DNA of 64,000 nucleotides from an uncultured Pseudomonadales bacterium (GCA_943846685.1 OX044363.1:724001-788000), one strand, 5' to 3'. Positions 33,926 to 43,231 are shown, counted from the first letter of the stretch. Notes: generated from the letters alone by a model not told the origin. A program made the numbers and translations.

Positions 33926-35147
33926 GTGAAAGAGATATTACTGATAAATGTGTCGGGGCGAGACAAGCCTGGAGTGACAAGTGTTGTGACCGCAGTGCTG
34001 TCGCGCTTCGATGTAACGGTGCTGGATATAGGTCAGGCAGTGATCCACGATCAGCTCAATCTGGGTATTTTGGCCGCCGTCCCAAAGAGTGATGACTCTG
34101 AAGCTATGATTGCGGATATCCATTCCAATCTGGTTGAGCTTGATATGCAGGCGCAATTTCGTGCCAATCTCCGATGATCGCTATCAGGAATGGGTCGAGC
34201 AGCAGGGCAAGTCACGGCATATAGTGACACTGCTGGCGCGCAAGATTAATTCCGAGCATCTCGCCGCCGTCACCACCGTGACCAGTGATTTTGGGCTGAA
34301 TATAGATAAGATTGTGCGCCTCTCCGGTCGGGTTAAACTGGATGAGACTGAAAAGCTCGGTCGCGCCTGTATTGAATTCTCGGTTCGCGGCGAGCCGGAA
34401 AATCCTCTGCTACTCAAAAATGCCCTGCTTGAGCTATCCAGCCAATACGATATTGATGTTGCCTTTCAAGAGGACAGCATCTTCAGACGCAACCGCCGTC
34501 TGGTGGTTTTTGATATGGACTCAACGCTGATTGATGCCGAGGTGATTGACGAGCTGGCTATTGAAGCCGGCGTTGGCGAACAGGTCGCCGCGATTACCGA
34601 AGCGGCGATGCAGGGTGAAATAGACTTTAAACAGAGCTTTACCCAACGTATGGCACTGTTAAAAGGTCTCGACGTTTCGGTGCTGCAGTCGGTTGCCGAG
34701 CGCCTAAGATTAAATGAAGGTGCTGAGCACCTGATATCCACCTTGAGAAAGCTCGGTTATAAAACCGCGATTGTCTCCGGCGGCTTTACCTTCTTTGCTG
34801 AATATCTGCAGCAGCGTTTAGGGGTGGATTATGTCTATGCCAATCAACTGGATATCAAAGATGGGCTAGTTACCGGACAGGTGTCCGGGGATATTATCGA
34901 CGGCCAGCGCAAGGCGGAGTTACTGCGTGAGATTGCGGCAAAAGAGGGACTGAAGTTGCAGCAGGTGATTGCTGTTGGTGATGGCGCCAATGATTTGCCG
35001 ATGTTGGGCATTGCCGGGTTGGGAATTGCCTTCCGTGCCAAGCCTCTGGTTAAAGCATCGGCCGAGCAATCGATTTCCAATTTAGGGTTGGATGGGATTC
35101 TCTATCTGTTGGGTTACAGCGATAAGGATACATTGATTCTCGATTAG
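33926..35147 (+). CDS. serB: SerB, phosphoserine phosphatase, interrupted by a one-base frameshift
   Basis: SerB performs the last step of serine synthesis. From the GTG at 33926 the first frame encodes the N-terminal ACT domain (KEILLINVSGRDKPG...ELDMQAQFR) and would stop at 34177. The next frame continues with VPISDDRYQEWVEQQGKSRH, a second ACT domain and the complete HAD phosphatase (VVFDMDSTLIDAEV, SGGFTFFAEYL, AVGDGANDLPML). Pseudomonas-type SerB runs through this junction as F-x-P-V-S. Deleting one base at about 34160-34163 restores QFR-PISDD and a 406-aa protein. So this is a sequencing error, a recent mutation, or less likely recoding. The downstream ORF (ATG 34110) holds a full catalytic domain and might work alone. 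Confidence 0.9.
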
Positions 35148-35164
35148 GTAGGGGTCTTCAACAA

Positions 35165-35215
35165 GCTAAGGGCTTTTCATCCGCTAAGGGCTTTCTACTC
35201 GCTAAGGGCTTTCAG
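35165..35215. repeat. 18-bp tandem array across the fimX stop codon
   Basis: GCTAAGGGCTTT-based units start at 35165, 35183 and 35201 (period 18). The third unit carries the fimX stop (35202-35204 on the minus strand); two more copies extend downstream of it. Confidence 0.93.
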
Positions 35216-37289
35216 AAAAATCATAATCCATCTCAGCGGTTGGGTTCTTAATATAGTGCCCCTGAATATAATGCACGCTCTGCTGCCAGAGCACCGGAAT
35301 AATTGTCGCTTTCTCAACAAAGGGGACAATTACATTGACGCCGGTGCCGGTCATACCACCCATCAGCTTTTGAAATTCAAGTTTGCCCTCTTCATTTTTC
35401 TCAAGTTTTTCGACAATCAGTCGATCGACTTTGACAAAGTCCGCGGCCACTCTCTCCAGGGTTTTTAGCGGGTTAATCGCCAGCCCAAAATTAGTAATAC
35501 TGACCTGACCCTGAGACTGTTTCATCTGCTCGCAGATTGCTGCGGCCTGTTTTAAATGACGCACTGCATCGATTTCCCGGAACTGAAAGATAAATGAGTT
35601 TTCCGGTAACTGTGATTCTTCGAGGGTGGTTTTTAACCAGGGCAGAAAGTCTTCGTCGGTAAAGGACTGGGCGCTGATATTGATAAATAGTTGGGTTTCC
35701 GGGTTGGTTTTAAGTTTCTCAGCCAGTGCTTCCAGTGCTTGGGAAATTACCCACCGATCCACCTCTGCGGCTATATCGGATTTAAAAAGATTATTGATAA
35801 AATCTTCGGGAATCTCTTCGGTGGGAACATCTTTTTTAACCCCGAGAATCACCTCGTAATACTCTTTGCCGCTGCCGCCATCTATCAGCGCAACTATGGG
35901 TTGATAGTGGATAGAGAAGGCATCTTTGCCGAGCAGCAGTTTTGCGGTAATCGCCACGGCTTCGGTTTTTGAAACTTCGTCTGAGTGAATATCTGGAACG
36001 TAGAATTTAACCCCGTTGCCCACTTCCGAATCGCCGCGCAGCTGTTCGATAGCTTCTTTGCTGCGCTCGAGTGCGCGCTCGACTGAGGGGACATTTTCAT
36101 TCAGCAGAGTGACACCGATGGAGGTGGTCAGGGAGAAGGTTTCATTGTCTATATCAAAGACTTCCTGACCGATCTGGTGGGTGATATTGTTGGCCAGTTC
36201 TAGCACTTTTTCCTCGGTAGTCTCTGGTAGAACAATCACAAAGCAGTTTTCTGAGATGCGGCCGCAATCCAGATTGTGAGAAAAAATTTGCACAATAAAC
36301 ATCACTAGCGAATGAGCAATTTTCTCTGCTTTGGCAATGCCCAGATCTTCTTTTAGCTGATTAAATCGATCCACCTGAATATTTAATAGCATACAGTCCT
36401 GACCGCTCTGCACCGAGCGGCTGATGCCCCGACTGATCAGGTCGTAGACAAGGTGCGGTTTAATGGCGCTGTATTCGGCAGACTGCTGTACATCGCTGTG
36501 GCTGATTGAGGCGTCGAACTGTTTGTCTTTGTTAATGGTAAATTGCAGTGCCGGCTCACCCTGATATTGGATCTGATGTATTTCCAGAAATGAGTCGCTT
36601 TCGTCGTCATTGATATCGAGGGTTTTGACCATGGCTTCGAAGGGCATAATTTCATGGTTGCTCTCAAGGGGAACCATATAGGCTTTGAGTTTGTTGCGAT
36701 CCTTCTGGGCAATATTGTCGATCACCGGCAGGCAGAGCATTTCATCGGGCTCGGAAAAACCAAAAATACTTGCGCAGGCTTCGTTGGCGTAGACATAGGT
36801 TCCCTCTTGAATAATCGCAATCGGAAATCTTGAGATATCCATTAGATGCTGCGAGCGCTTTTCGGCAACGGAAAGTTTACGTTCCCACTCGCGGGACTGA
36901 CGGCGTACATAGACGCTGTCAAGAGATCGCTCGACCACTTTGATAAGGTGCTGATCCTGATCGGCGACCACCACATCTGCCGCGCCGAGACGCAGGCCTT
37001 CAATCAATGTTTTCGGGTCGTATTCCGGGCTTATCAAAATAACCGGCAGGTCTCTTTCGGCGCGTCGAATACGTTGGAAAATATTCTGGGTGGGAATCTT
37101 TGTATAGTTTTGAGCGGCGAGTAAAAGGTCCCAGTTGCGCATAGAGATAAATTTTTGCAATTCCTCTTCATTGCTCGCCAGTTTGGCATCAACTTTAAAA
37201 TCGGCGCTGCGCAGGATACTGATAAAGCGGTTTGCCTCATCATTGGATTTATCCACAATAAGAATATGCAGTGGTTCATTGTTGTGCAT
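35202..37289 (-). CDS. fimX: FimX-like REC-PAS-GGDEF-EAL protein with degenerate catalytic motifs
   Basis: The 695-aa protein has a receiver domain (about 1-125), a PAS domain (about 150-260), GGDEF (about 275-430) and EAL (about 445-690). The GGDEF signature is replaced by GRISENCFVIVL and the EAL motif by YYEVILGV, so neither cyclase nor phosphodiesterase activity is expected. Pseudomonas FimX has the same order, nearly the same length and an EVL in place of EAL; it binds c-di-GMP and controls type IV pilus assembly and twitching. Neighbouring serB supports orthology. No pil genes are in the window. Confidence 0.88.
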   Translation of the reverse strand: MHNNEPLHILIVDKSNDEANRFISILRSADFKVDAKLASNEEELQKFISMRNWDLLLAAQNYTKIPTQNIFQRIRRAERDLPVILISPEYDPKTLIEGLRLGAADVVVADQDQHLIKVVERSLDSVYVRRQSREWERKLSVAEKRSQHLMDISRFPIAIIQEGTYVYANEACASIFGFSEPDEMLCLPVIDNIAQKDRNKLKAYMVPLESNHEIMPFEAMVKTLDINDDESDSFLEIHQIQYQGEPALQFTINKDKQFDASISHSDVQQSAEYSAIKPHLVYDLISRGISRSVQSGQDCMLLNIQVDRFNQLKEDLGIAKAEKIAHSLVMFIVQIFSHNLDCGRISENCFVIVLPETTEEKVLELANNITHQIGQEVFDIDNETFSLTTSIGVTLLNENVPSVERALERSKEAIEQLRGDSEVGNGVKFYVPDIHSDEVSKTEAVAITAKLLLGKDAFSIHYQPIVALIDGGSGKEYYEVILGVKKDVPTEEIPEDFINNLFKSDIAAEVDRWVISQALEALAEKLKTNPETQLFINISAQSFTDEDFLPWLKTTLEESQLPENSFIFQFREIDAVRHLKQAAAICEQMKQSQGQVSITNFGLAINPLKTLERVAADFVKVDRLIVEKLEKNEEGKLEFQKLMGGMTGTGVNVIVPFVEKATIIPVLWQQSVHYIQGHYIKNPTAEMDYDFSESP

Positions 37290-37328
37290 AAAATTTTCCG
37301 TCCCTGGACTGTTTTTACCGATTATTGG

Positions 37329-38984
37329 TTAGCAAAAAGTGATTTTAAAATGCGATAGATGTTCTGTGGTTTCCAACTCCTCGCCAAGTATTGCCACCGT
37401 CTGTCGCTGAGGGGTCAGCAGATAGATTTTGCTGCCTTTGGTGTAGCGCAGTGGCGGGCACAGGAGGCTGATCTCACCACTGAGATTTTTCTTTTTTGAG
37501 AGAATGATGGCCTGCATAAACTGACGCTCGGCCTGATCTCCTCTGGGGTTTCCGCGAATGGCTGCGGGGGTGCAGTTACGGGCTGGAAACTGCAGGCCGC
37601 ATATGGTGTTTAGGGATGGTGAGATATGCTTCCAGCGAATAATTCCGGCTTCCCATTTGGCATTGCCTTTGTTGCGGACGGCAATCGGTTCACCGGGCTG
37701 TAACTCATTGTTGTTATCCACCAGTTCTATGCAGGCACCGTTAAGGCTGATGTCATTGCGTATACCGCGTATCAGTTTTAATTTGGTTTTATTACTGCGT
37801 ATCGGGGTGTAAATAACCGGGTCACCTGGATGACTGTCGATAGGTTCAAAGGAGGTTCCCCAGGCATCTTCGGTTCTTTTTATACCGCCGACACCAGAGT
37901 CTGGTGCCGAGGGTTTTTGTCCGCAGAGCAGCAGAAAGTTTTCAAATGAGTCGGTTCTCGACAGCATGCATATGATCGAAGTAAAGCCGCGGGTGATAGT
38001 GACCTCGGCACGATCTCTAATATGGGTTTCCTGGCGTTTTATTTTTTCTCCCCACTGGCGAATCAGATCTTTGATCACGCGTCGGGAGATGCGGTCGGAA
38101 AATAAGGTATCGTTATTCTCCGCAACGATATTGTTTAAGAATTTGACCAGATTAAAGGTATCGAGAATTATATTGCCCGGTTGCGGTTCAATTTCATCGG
38201 CGTAAACAGCACCGCGATTACTCGACGGGTCTATGGCAAATAAACCGCCCTTGGTGCCCCGGTGAAGTTCTGCCAGCGATGACCAAAAATCCAGTTCGGT
38301 GTAGACAAAACGCAGTTCATAGTTGGAGAAATGATGGGGCCTTGTGCAATTAAACAGCAACAGCTTTAAATAGACTTTACTGATTGAGGTGTTGACTCCC
38401 ATCGGGTTGGGTATATCCAGGTCGGCAATATCCAGTTGCTGTGCGAGCAGATGCAGTGCATGAAGTTCGCGCCAGAAATAGCTTGGCTGTTGCAGGTAGT
38501 GACTTAGGCTGTTGAGCTGAATCTTTGCCAGTACATTGCAAGCGCTGAGTATGCTTTGCGAGAGTGCGGTGATGTTTTTTTGACTGGTGATATTCGGGTC
38601 TTTACCGAGTTGGTAGATAACCAGTTTATAGCCTTCGTAAACCTGTCGAATTAGTGCTTGGCCGAGAGAGATGGCTTTTGCGGTTTCCTGATTGAGCTGT
38701 GATTGCAGCAGGCATTCGGTAGACCTGATCACTGTGGGTGTCAGGCTATCGAGAATATCCATCTTGGTGTTGGGGGCTATATCGACTTTGGTGGCTACAG
38801 GTAGAATTCGGTAGAGCTCTATGGAGTTGTTAGCAAAGCTGGTCGCTGATAGATTGCCAATCCACTGTTCAGTGGAGGTTTTGTCCGTCAGTGGAAAACT
38901 GACATCGGTTAGAAGTTCATCAGCTATAGTGGGCTTGATGATGTTCAGCAGGGCTGAGATATTATCCAGTGATACAGAGTTCAT
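37329..38984 (-). CDS. PilZ-like C-terminal domain protein upstream of fimX
   Basis: The 551-aa protein has a long helical N-terminal region without recognised motifs. Its C-terminal domain (about 410-500) looks PilZ-like: RGIRNDISLNGACIELVDN resembles RxxxR...D/NxSxxG, followed by beta strands KWEAGIIRWKH and CGLQFPA. It lies 39 bp upstream of fimX on the same strand, probably one operon, suggesting a joint role in c-di-GMP-dependent surface behaviour. The exact RxxxR spacing is imperfect, so c-di-GMP binding is uncertain. Confidence 0.7.
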   Translation of the reverse strand: MNSVSLDNISALLNIIKPTIADELLTDVSFPLTDKTSTEQWIGNLSATSFANNSIELYRILPVATKVDIAPNTKMDILDSLTPTVIRSTECLLQSQLNQETAKAISLGQALIRQVYEGYKLVIYQLGKDPNITSQKNITALSQSILSACNVLAKIQLNSLSHYLQQPSYFWRELHALHLLAQQLDIADLDIPNPMGVNTSISKVYLKLLLFNCTRPHHFSNYELRFVYTELDFWSSLAELHRGTKGGLFAIDPSSNRGAVYADEIEPQPGNIILDTFNLVKFLNNIVAENNDTLFSDRISRRVIKDLIRQWGEKIKRQETHIRDRAEVTITRGFTSIICMLSRTDSFENFLLLCGQKPSAPDSGVGGIKRTEDAWGTSFEPIDSHPGDPVIYTPIRSNKTKLKLIRGIRNDISLNGACIELVDNNNELQPGEPIAVRNKGNAKWEAGIIRWKHISPSLNTICGLQFPARNCTPAAIRGNPRGDQAERQFMQAIILSKKKNLSGEISLLCPPLRYTKGSKIYLLTPQRQTVAILGEELETTEHLSHFKITFC

Positions 38985-39164
38985 AGAGGTTTATGTGAAA
39001 GACTTCCCGATTGTGTCGCCGCTGAGGCTCTGGAGTCTGAGGTTTAAGTTCCAGGCTTTGGCTCAGCGGCGAATGGCTAATTATATTTCTCTCTTTTGCT
39101 TTTAAGTGTAGTCAACTTTCCCGGTTAATCCGGTCAATTCAATAATTTGCCCATCAATACTACA

Positions 39165-39188
39165 AACTGCTCAATTCAGTGAGCAGTT
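39165..39188. promoter_or_regulatory. Inverted repeat in the efp promoter region
   Basis: AACTGCTCA / TGAGCAGTT is a perfect 9-bp inverted repeat with a 6-nt centre. It lies just upstream of a TATCAT -10-like box (39192-39197), where the -35 region would be. It could be an operator or an mRNA hairpin; no regulator is known. Confidence 0.45.
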
Positions 39189-39232
39189 CGGGTATCATAT
39201 CCGCCTTTTTAGATAATCGAGATAAGAGACCA

Positions 39233-39805
39233 ATGGCTAATTATTCTACCAATGAATTCCGTCCCGGATTAAAAGTGATGCTTGACGGCGACCCCTGTTC
39301 AATTTTGGAAAATGATCTTGTCAAGCCCGGTAAGGGTCAGGCATTTAATCGCGTAAAACTGCGCAATTTAAAAACTGCACGGGTTGTAGAGAAGACCTTT
39401 AAATCTGGCGAGTCTGTCGAAGCTGCTGATGTGATGGATGCTGATATGCAGTATCTCTACAACGATGGCGATTTCTGGTGCTTTATGGAGCCGGATACTT
39501 TTGAGCAGCATCAGGCGACTGAGAATGCGGTTGGTGATGCACTGCAGTGGTTGAGTGAGCTGGATATATGCGTGGTGACTCTGTACAACGGTGCACCGCT
39601 TTCGGTAACACCGCCGAACCATGTTGAGTTGGAAATTGTTGAAACCGATCCCGGTCTACGTGGCGATACGGCTCAGGGTGGCAACAAGCCAGCCAAGTTG
39701 AGCACTGGTGCTGTGGTTAAGGTACCGCTGTTTCTCGATGAGGGCGAAGTGGTTCGTGTCGATACGCGCACGGGTGAATATCAGGGTCGCGTTAGTAATA
39801 AATAA
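39233..39805 (+). CDS. efp: EF-P, translation elongation factor P
   Basis: EF-P relieves ribosome stalling at polyproline stretches. The 190-aa protein from the ATG at 39233 has Lys34 at the tip of domain I ([12 protein letters not shown]), the residue beta-lysylated by EpmA, which is encoded next. The C-terminal OB domain has [27 protein letters not shown]. Upstream in-frame codons do not match the family. Confidence 0.97.
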   Translation: MANYSTNEFRPGLKVMLDGDPCSILENDLVKPGKGQAFNRVKLRNLKTARVVEKTFKSGESVEAADVMDADMQYLYNDGDFWCFMEPDTFEQHQATENAVGDALQWLSELDICVVTLYNGAPLSVTPPNHVELEIVETDPGLRGDTAQGGNKPAKLSTGAVVKVPLFLDEGEVVRVDTRTGEYQGRVSNK

Positions 39806-39833
39806 CCCCTGAAGATAAAGGCGGATTGCGCTG

Positions 39834-40802
39834 ATGACTGATTGGCAGCCCGGTATTAGTCTCGACAGACTGCGTCAACGCAGTCTGGTTTTGGCTGAGC
39901 TGCGCGGTTTTTTCCAGCAGCGCAACTTGCTTGAAGTCGATGTGCCGGTGTTGGCGACAACATCGGTTACTGACCGAAATATAGAAAGTATCGCTACTCT
40001 TCCCAGTGGCTCTGGTCTGAGCGGCTCGGATATAACGGGCTACCTGCAAACCTCTCCTGAATATTTTATGAAACGGCTGCTCGCCGCGGGTAGTGGCGAT
40101 ATCTTCTGTCTGGGAAAAGCGTTTCGCAGTGGCGAGGCGGGTGTCCGCCACAATCCGGAATTTACCCTGCTTGAATGGTATCGCTGTGGTTGGGATGAAC
40201 ATCAGTTGATGGCTGAGTTGGCTGAGCTGATTGAAACGCTGCTGCCCACTATCGCGATTAATAAGTACAGCTATGCCGAGCTGTTTTCCAAGTACTTCAA
40301 TATTGACCCCCATCAAGCAGAGCTGAGCAGTCTGCAAAAGCTCGCTGTCGAGGCGGGCTCAAGTGCCTGGTCGGATGATAGCCGTGCCAATTGTCTGGAT
40401 CTGTTGTTTAGTGTGGTTATCGAGCCTCAGCTCAGCGATGGCTTGGTGCTGGTCTATGACTATCCGGCCTGTCAGGCGGCTCTGGCAAGCTGCCACAGCG
40501 ATGCTCAGGGACGTCGGGTCAGTCGCCGCTTTGAAGCTTTTCTAAATCGTGTTGAGTTGGCGAACGGCTACTTTGAATTAACCGATGGTCACGAGCAGGC
40601 GAGTCGTTTTGCCAAGGATCAGCAGGCGCGAAAAATAGCCGGCAAACCGCTGATGGAGATTGACAAGAATCTGCTGGCTGCGCTTGAGTCAGGCTTGCCG
40701 GAATGCTCTGGTGTTGCCCTGGGGGTGGATAGATTGTTGATGCAGATTGAGGGCGCGACCTGTCTGGATCAGGTCATGCCCTTTAGTTGGGATCGTTGTT
40801 AG
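39834..40802 (+). CDS. epmA: EpmA (PoxA/GenX), EF-P beta-lysine ligase
   Basis: This truncated class II lysyl-tRNA synthetase paralogue attaches (R)-beta-lysine to EF-P. The 322-aa protein begins DRLRQRSLVLAELRGFFQQR and has motif 2-like FCLGKAFRSGEAGVRHNPEFTLLEWYR and motif 3-like GVALGVDRLLMQIEG. It lacks the N-terminal anticodon-binding domain. It follows efp by 28 bp and both are probably co-transcribed. The third partner, the aminomutase epmB, is not in the window. Confidence 0.95.
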   Translation: MTDWQPGISLDRLRQRSLVLAELRGFFQQRNLLEVDVPVLATTSVTDRNIESIATLPSGSGLSGSDITGYLQTSPEYFMKRLLAAGSGDIFCLGKAFRSGEAGVRHNPEFTLLEWYRCGWDEHQLMAELAELIETLLPTIAINKYSYAELFSKYFNIDPHQAELSSLQKLAVEAGSSAWSDDSRANCLDLLFSVVIEPQLSDGLVLVYDYPACQAALASCHSDAQGRRVSRRFEAFLNRVELANGYFELTDGHEQASRFAKDQQARKIAGKPLMEIDKNLLAALESGLPECSGVALGVDRLLMQIEGATCLDQVMPFSWDRC

Positions 40803-40809
40803 GCGCTCT

Positions 40810-41613
40810 CTAATCACACTTAAAATAATGATCCATAGTTCGAGATGGCTCGATGCTTCTGGCATCGCCAATCACCGCGGCGGGAACGCCGGCGACAATC
40901 GCATGGGCGGGCACCGATTTTAGTACCACAGTCGACGCCGCCACCATGGCACCTTCAGCCACTTCAATATTGCCGAGTATTTTTGCCCCCGGGCCAATCA
41001 GTACACCTTTGCGAATTTTTGGATGGCGGTCGCCAGAGACTTTGCCGGTGCCGCCCAGGGTAACCGACTGCATAATCGATACGCAGTCTTCAACCACGGC
41101 GGTTTCACCAATCACCAGACCAGTGGCGTGGTCAATCATTAGACCGCTGCCAATCTGTGCCGCCGGGTGAATATCGACGGCAAATTTCAGCGAGATTCTG
41201 TACTGCAAAAGCAACGCCAGTGAGTGGCGATTTTCCAACCACAGCTGATGGGCAGCGCGGTAGGATTGCAGTGCCAGAAACCCTTTAAAGTAGAGGAACG
41301 GCGTGAGGTAGAGGTTGCACGCAGAGTCACGGGCTACGGTGGCTTGAATATCTGCGGCCACCGCTTGAATAATTTCTGCCGTTGAAAAGGCTCTGTCCAT
41401 CACTTTGCGCAGCATCGATGCAGGTGCTGCGCTACTGGCCAGTTTATTGGCGAGATGGTAGCTGAGGGCGTTGCCGAGACTGTTGTGGTCAAGAATTGTC
41501 GATTGGAAAAAACTCGCCAGCATGGGTTCGTCGCGGGCGGCAGATTGCGCCTCTTGATAGATATGCTGCCAAATAATCTCTGGTTGTTCTGATGTTTGAT
41601 TCATGGGCGCCAT
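40810..41613 (-). CDS. cysE: CysE, serine acetyltransferase (second copy)
   Basis: This 267-aa protein is the same kind of enzyme as the product at 30763: N-terminal helical domain (ARDEPMLASFFQSTILDHNSLGNAL) and beta-helix with FAVDIHPAAQIGSGLMIDHATGLVIGETAVVED. The C-terminus (SIEPSRTMDHYFKCD) differs strongly from the first copy, so feedback inhibition or complex formation with CysK may differ. It lies 6 bp downstream of comF and overlaps no other gene; it is convergent with epmA. Confidence 0.93.
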   Translation of the reverse strand: MAPMNQTSEQPEIIWQHIYQEAQSAARDEPMLASFFQSTILDHNSLGNALSYHLANKLASSAAPASMLRKVMDRAFSTAEIIQAVAADIQATVARDSACNLYLTPFLYFKGFLALQSYRAAHQLWLENRHSLALLLQYRISLKFAVDIHPAAQIGSGLMIDHATGLVIGETAVVEDCVSIMQSVTLGGTGKVSGDRHPKIRKGVLIGPGAKILGNIEVAEGAMVAASTVVLKSVPAHAIVAGVPAAVIGDARSIEPSRTMDHYFKCD

Positions 41614-41619
41614 TCTGAG

Positions 41620-42378
41620 TTACTGAGGTGAATTATTCCAGCTTGTTCTTGCCAGACACCAAATATCGACCTTATTGGCTCCGGCATTTCGAAGCGCGGC
41701 GGCGATAGCATTTGCCGTGGCGCCGGTGGTCACCACATCATCGACTACTGCAACCGATAGTCCGCGCAGGATCGATGCTGCCTGTGGCGTTGTAGCAAAG
41801 CCCTTTCTGACAGTTTTGGCGCGTTGTTTTTTATCCAGTGTATGTTGGGGTTGGCTATTGCTGATGCGATAACAGAGATCATTGCGGATTTTTATTTCGG
41901 GGTCGATCAAGGTGGTCGTTGAAGTCTTCTGCTGGGAAAAATAATTGGCTAACAGGCTACTGATAATCTGGCTCTGGTTAAATCCGCGCTGGGTCATTTT
42001 GCGCCAGTGCAGGGGCAGTGGAATAACCAACTGTGGAGGGGCTGTATGCGGGTAGCTGAGAAAAATTCGCTGGGCCAGTAGGGCGCACAACTGTTTGATC
42101 TCGGCAGCATAGGGGTCGCTTTTTAGGCGCACAATAATTTTATCTATGGGTTCCTGATAGGAGAAAGCGGCAATGCAGCGATTGTAGGCCGGCGGTTTTA
42201 TCTGGCAGTTTGCGCACAGCGAGTTGCTGCTAAGGGGCACTGCGCATTGAATGCATTGCGTCGTTAGCCAGGGTAGTTCGTCAACGCATTGGTTGCATAG
42301 GCACGGTTCTGAAGGTTTAAGTGTGCCGCTGCATATCGAACAGCGGCCGGGCAGTAGATGGGGTCGTACAGTTGACAG
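41620..42378 (-). CDS. comF: ComF/GntX-like phosphoribosyltransferase-fold protein, start unclear
   Basis: The PRPP-binding motif VAVVDDVVTTGATANAI and the ComF hallmark PLHWRKMTQRGFNQSQII are clear. ComF proteins act in DNA uptake in competent bacteria or in carbon-source use (GntX). From the GTG at 42240 the product has 206 aa but starts inside the expected N-terminal zinc ribbon. The open frame upstream adds CSIC, CLCNQC and CIQC pairs typical of the family, yet contains no ATG, GTG or TTG before its upstream stop. A CTG at 42376-42378 (252 aa) is one candidate; an undetected indel is another. Confidence 0.8.
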   Translation of the reverse strand: MSTVRPHLLPGRCSICSGTLKPSEPCLCNQCVDELPWLTTQCIQCAVPLSSNSLCANCQIKPPAYNRCIAAFSYQEPIDKIIVRLKSDPYAAEIKQLCALLAQRIFLSYPHTAPPQLVIPLPLHWRKMTQRGFNQSQIISSLLANYFSQQKTSTTTLIDPEIKIRNDLCYRISNSQPQHTLDKKQRAKTVRKGFATTPQAASILRGLSVAVVDDVVTTGATANAIAAALRNAGANKVDIWCLARTSWNNSPQ

Positions 42379-42465
42379 TGCACGGCTAAGAAGCGCACGA
42401 ACAGATTTTGCCTGAGTGGCTAGAGCTGAAACCGCAAACCTCCCTGCTTGCGCTTTTTATTAAAA

Positions 42466-42505
42466 GAAGCTGAGGGCTCTTTGTTGAAGCTGAGGGCTCT
42501 TTATT
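42466..42505. repeat. 20-bp tandem repeat downstream of zapG
   Basis: GAAGCTGAGGGCTCTTTGTT (42466-42485) is followed by GAAGCTGAGGGCTCTTTATT (42486-42505). More diverged GGCTCTT/GTGCTCT fragments continue to the zapG stop at 42549. Confidence 0.92.
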
Positions 42506-42548
42506 AAAGACTCCTCATTAAGTGCTCTCGGTTAAATGCTAAAGGCTC

Positions 42549-43073
42549 TTAACCAACACTCTGAGTTGGGTCGGCCTCTTCGTCACCTTCTGAGGCAACG
42601 CTGTTTGCGGCGTTATCAGGCTTTTCATTGCTCTGCTCGTTTTCGCTCAGCCCATAACCTTCGTTGAGAATGCCACCGGGTACGCTCGGGGCGTAATCTC
42701 TGGGCACTTCAATATCATCTATATCAACCAGCGGGTTGCCGTTGGAGTCAAGCATATTGAGGTCGCCGCCGCCAGATTTGAGGAGTTGACGACCGACTTC
42801 AGGGCTTGCCAGGCGGATGGCGCTGGTGGCCAGATGTTCGTGAATCTGTTTGTGGCTCTGGGCTACATTGCTAGTCAGGTGAGAGACGGCAACAAAGTGC
42901 TCGGTCACTTCCTGCTGATAGCGTTTAAGTTTCTGCTCGCTTTTCTCAAGTTTCTTTTCGAGATCGCGAACCGACTTATCGCCTTGCTCAACCTTTTGTG
43001 AAAAGAGACGACCGACAGCGACTCCGATAAGGAAAAGTGCTGCTGCAATCAGAATTGAGGTCAATGTTGTCAA
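42549..43073 (-). CDS. zapG: ZapG (YhcB, DUF1043), divisome/envelope-associated protein
   Basis: The 174-aa protein has an N-terminal membrane anchor (SILIAAALFLIGVAVGRLF) and a coiled coil (KSVRDLEKKLEKSEQKLKRYQQEVTEHF). The conserved block SHKQIHEHLATSAIRLASPEVG follows, then an acidic tail. YhcB/ZapG links envelope growth and cell division. It is divergent from zapE, as in E. coli. The acidic C-terminus is low-complexity and followed by short tandem repeats. Confidence 0.92.
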   Translation of the reverse strand: MTTLTSILIAAALFLIGVAVGRLFSQKVEQGDKSVRDLEKKLEKSEQKLKRYQQEVTEHFVAVSHLTSNVAQSHKQIHEHLATSAIRLASPEVGRQLLKSGGGDLNMLDSNGNPLVDIDDIEVPRDYAPSVPGGILNEGYGLSENEQSNEKPDNAANSVASEGDEEADPTQSVG

Positions 43074-43231
43074 ATGTATTCTCCTAATAAGCTTTTTATA
43101 ACCTTTGAGCTACTGTTCTTAGTGTCGCCAAAGGTGGCTGCCGAATCAATGCTTTTAGATTGTTTTTTTAGTTGTTTTAGCGGGCTGTGCTAGTTACAGT
43201 CTGCCTTTATCAGCTGATCCTACCATATTCG

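Noticed and set aside
34110..34180. Programmed frameshift in serB
   Set aside because: No slippery heptamer, no stop codon at the shift site and no following hairpin were seen; a one-base indel or sequence error is simpler.
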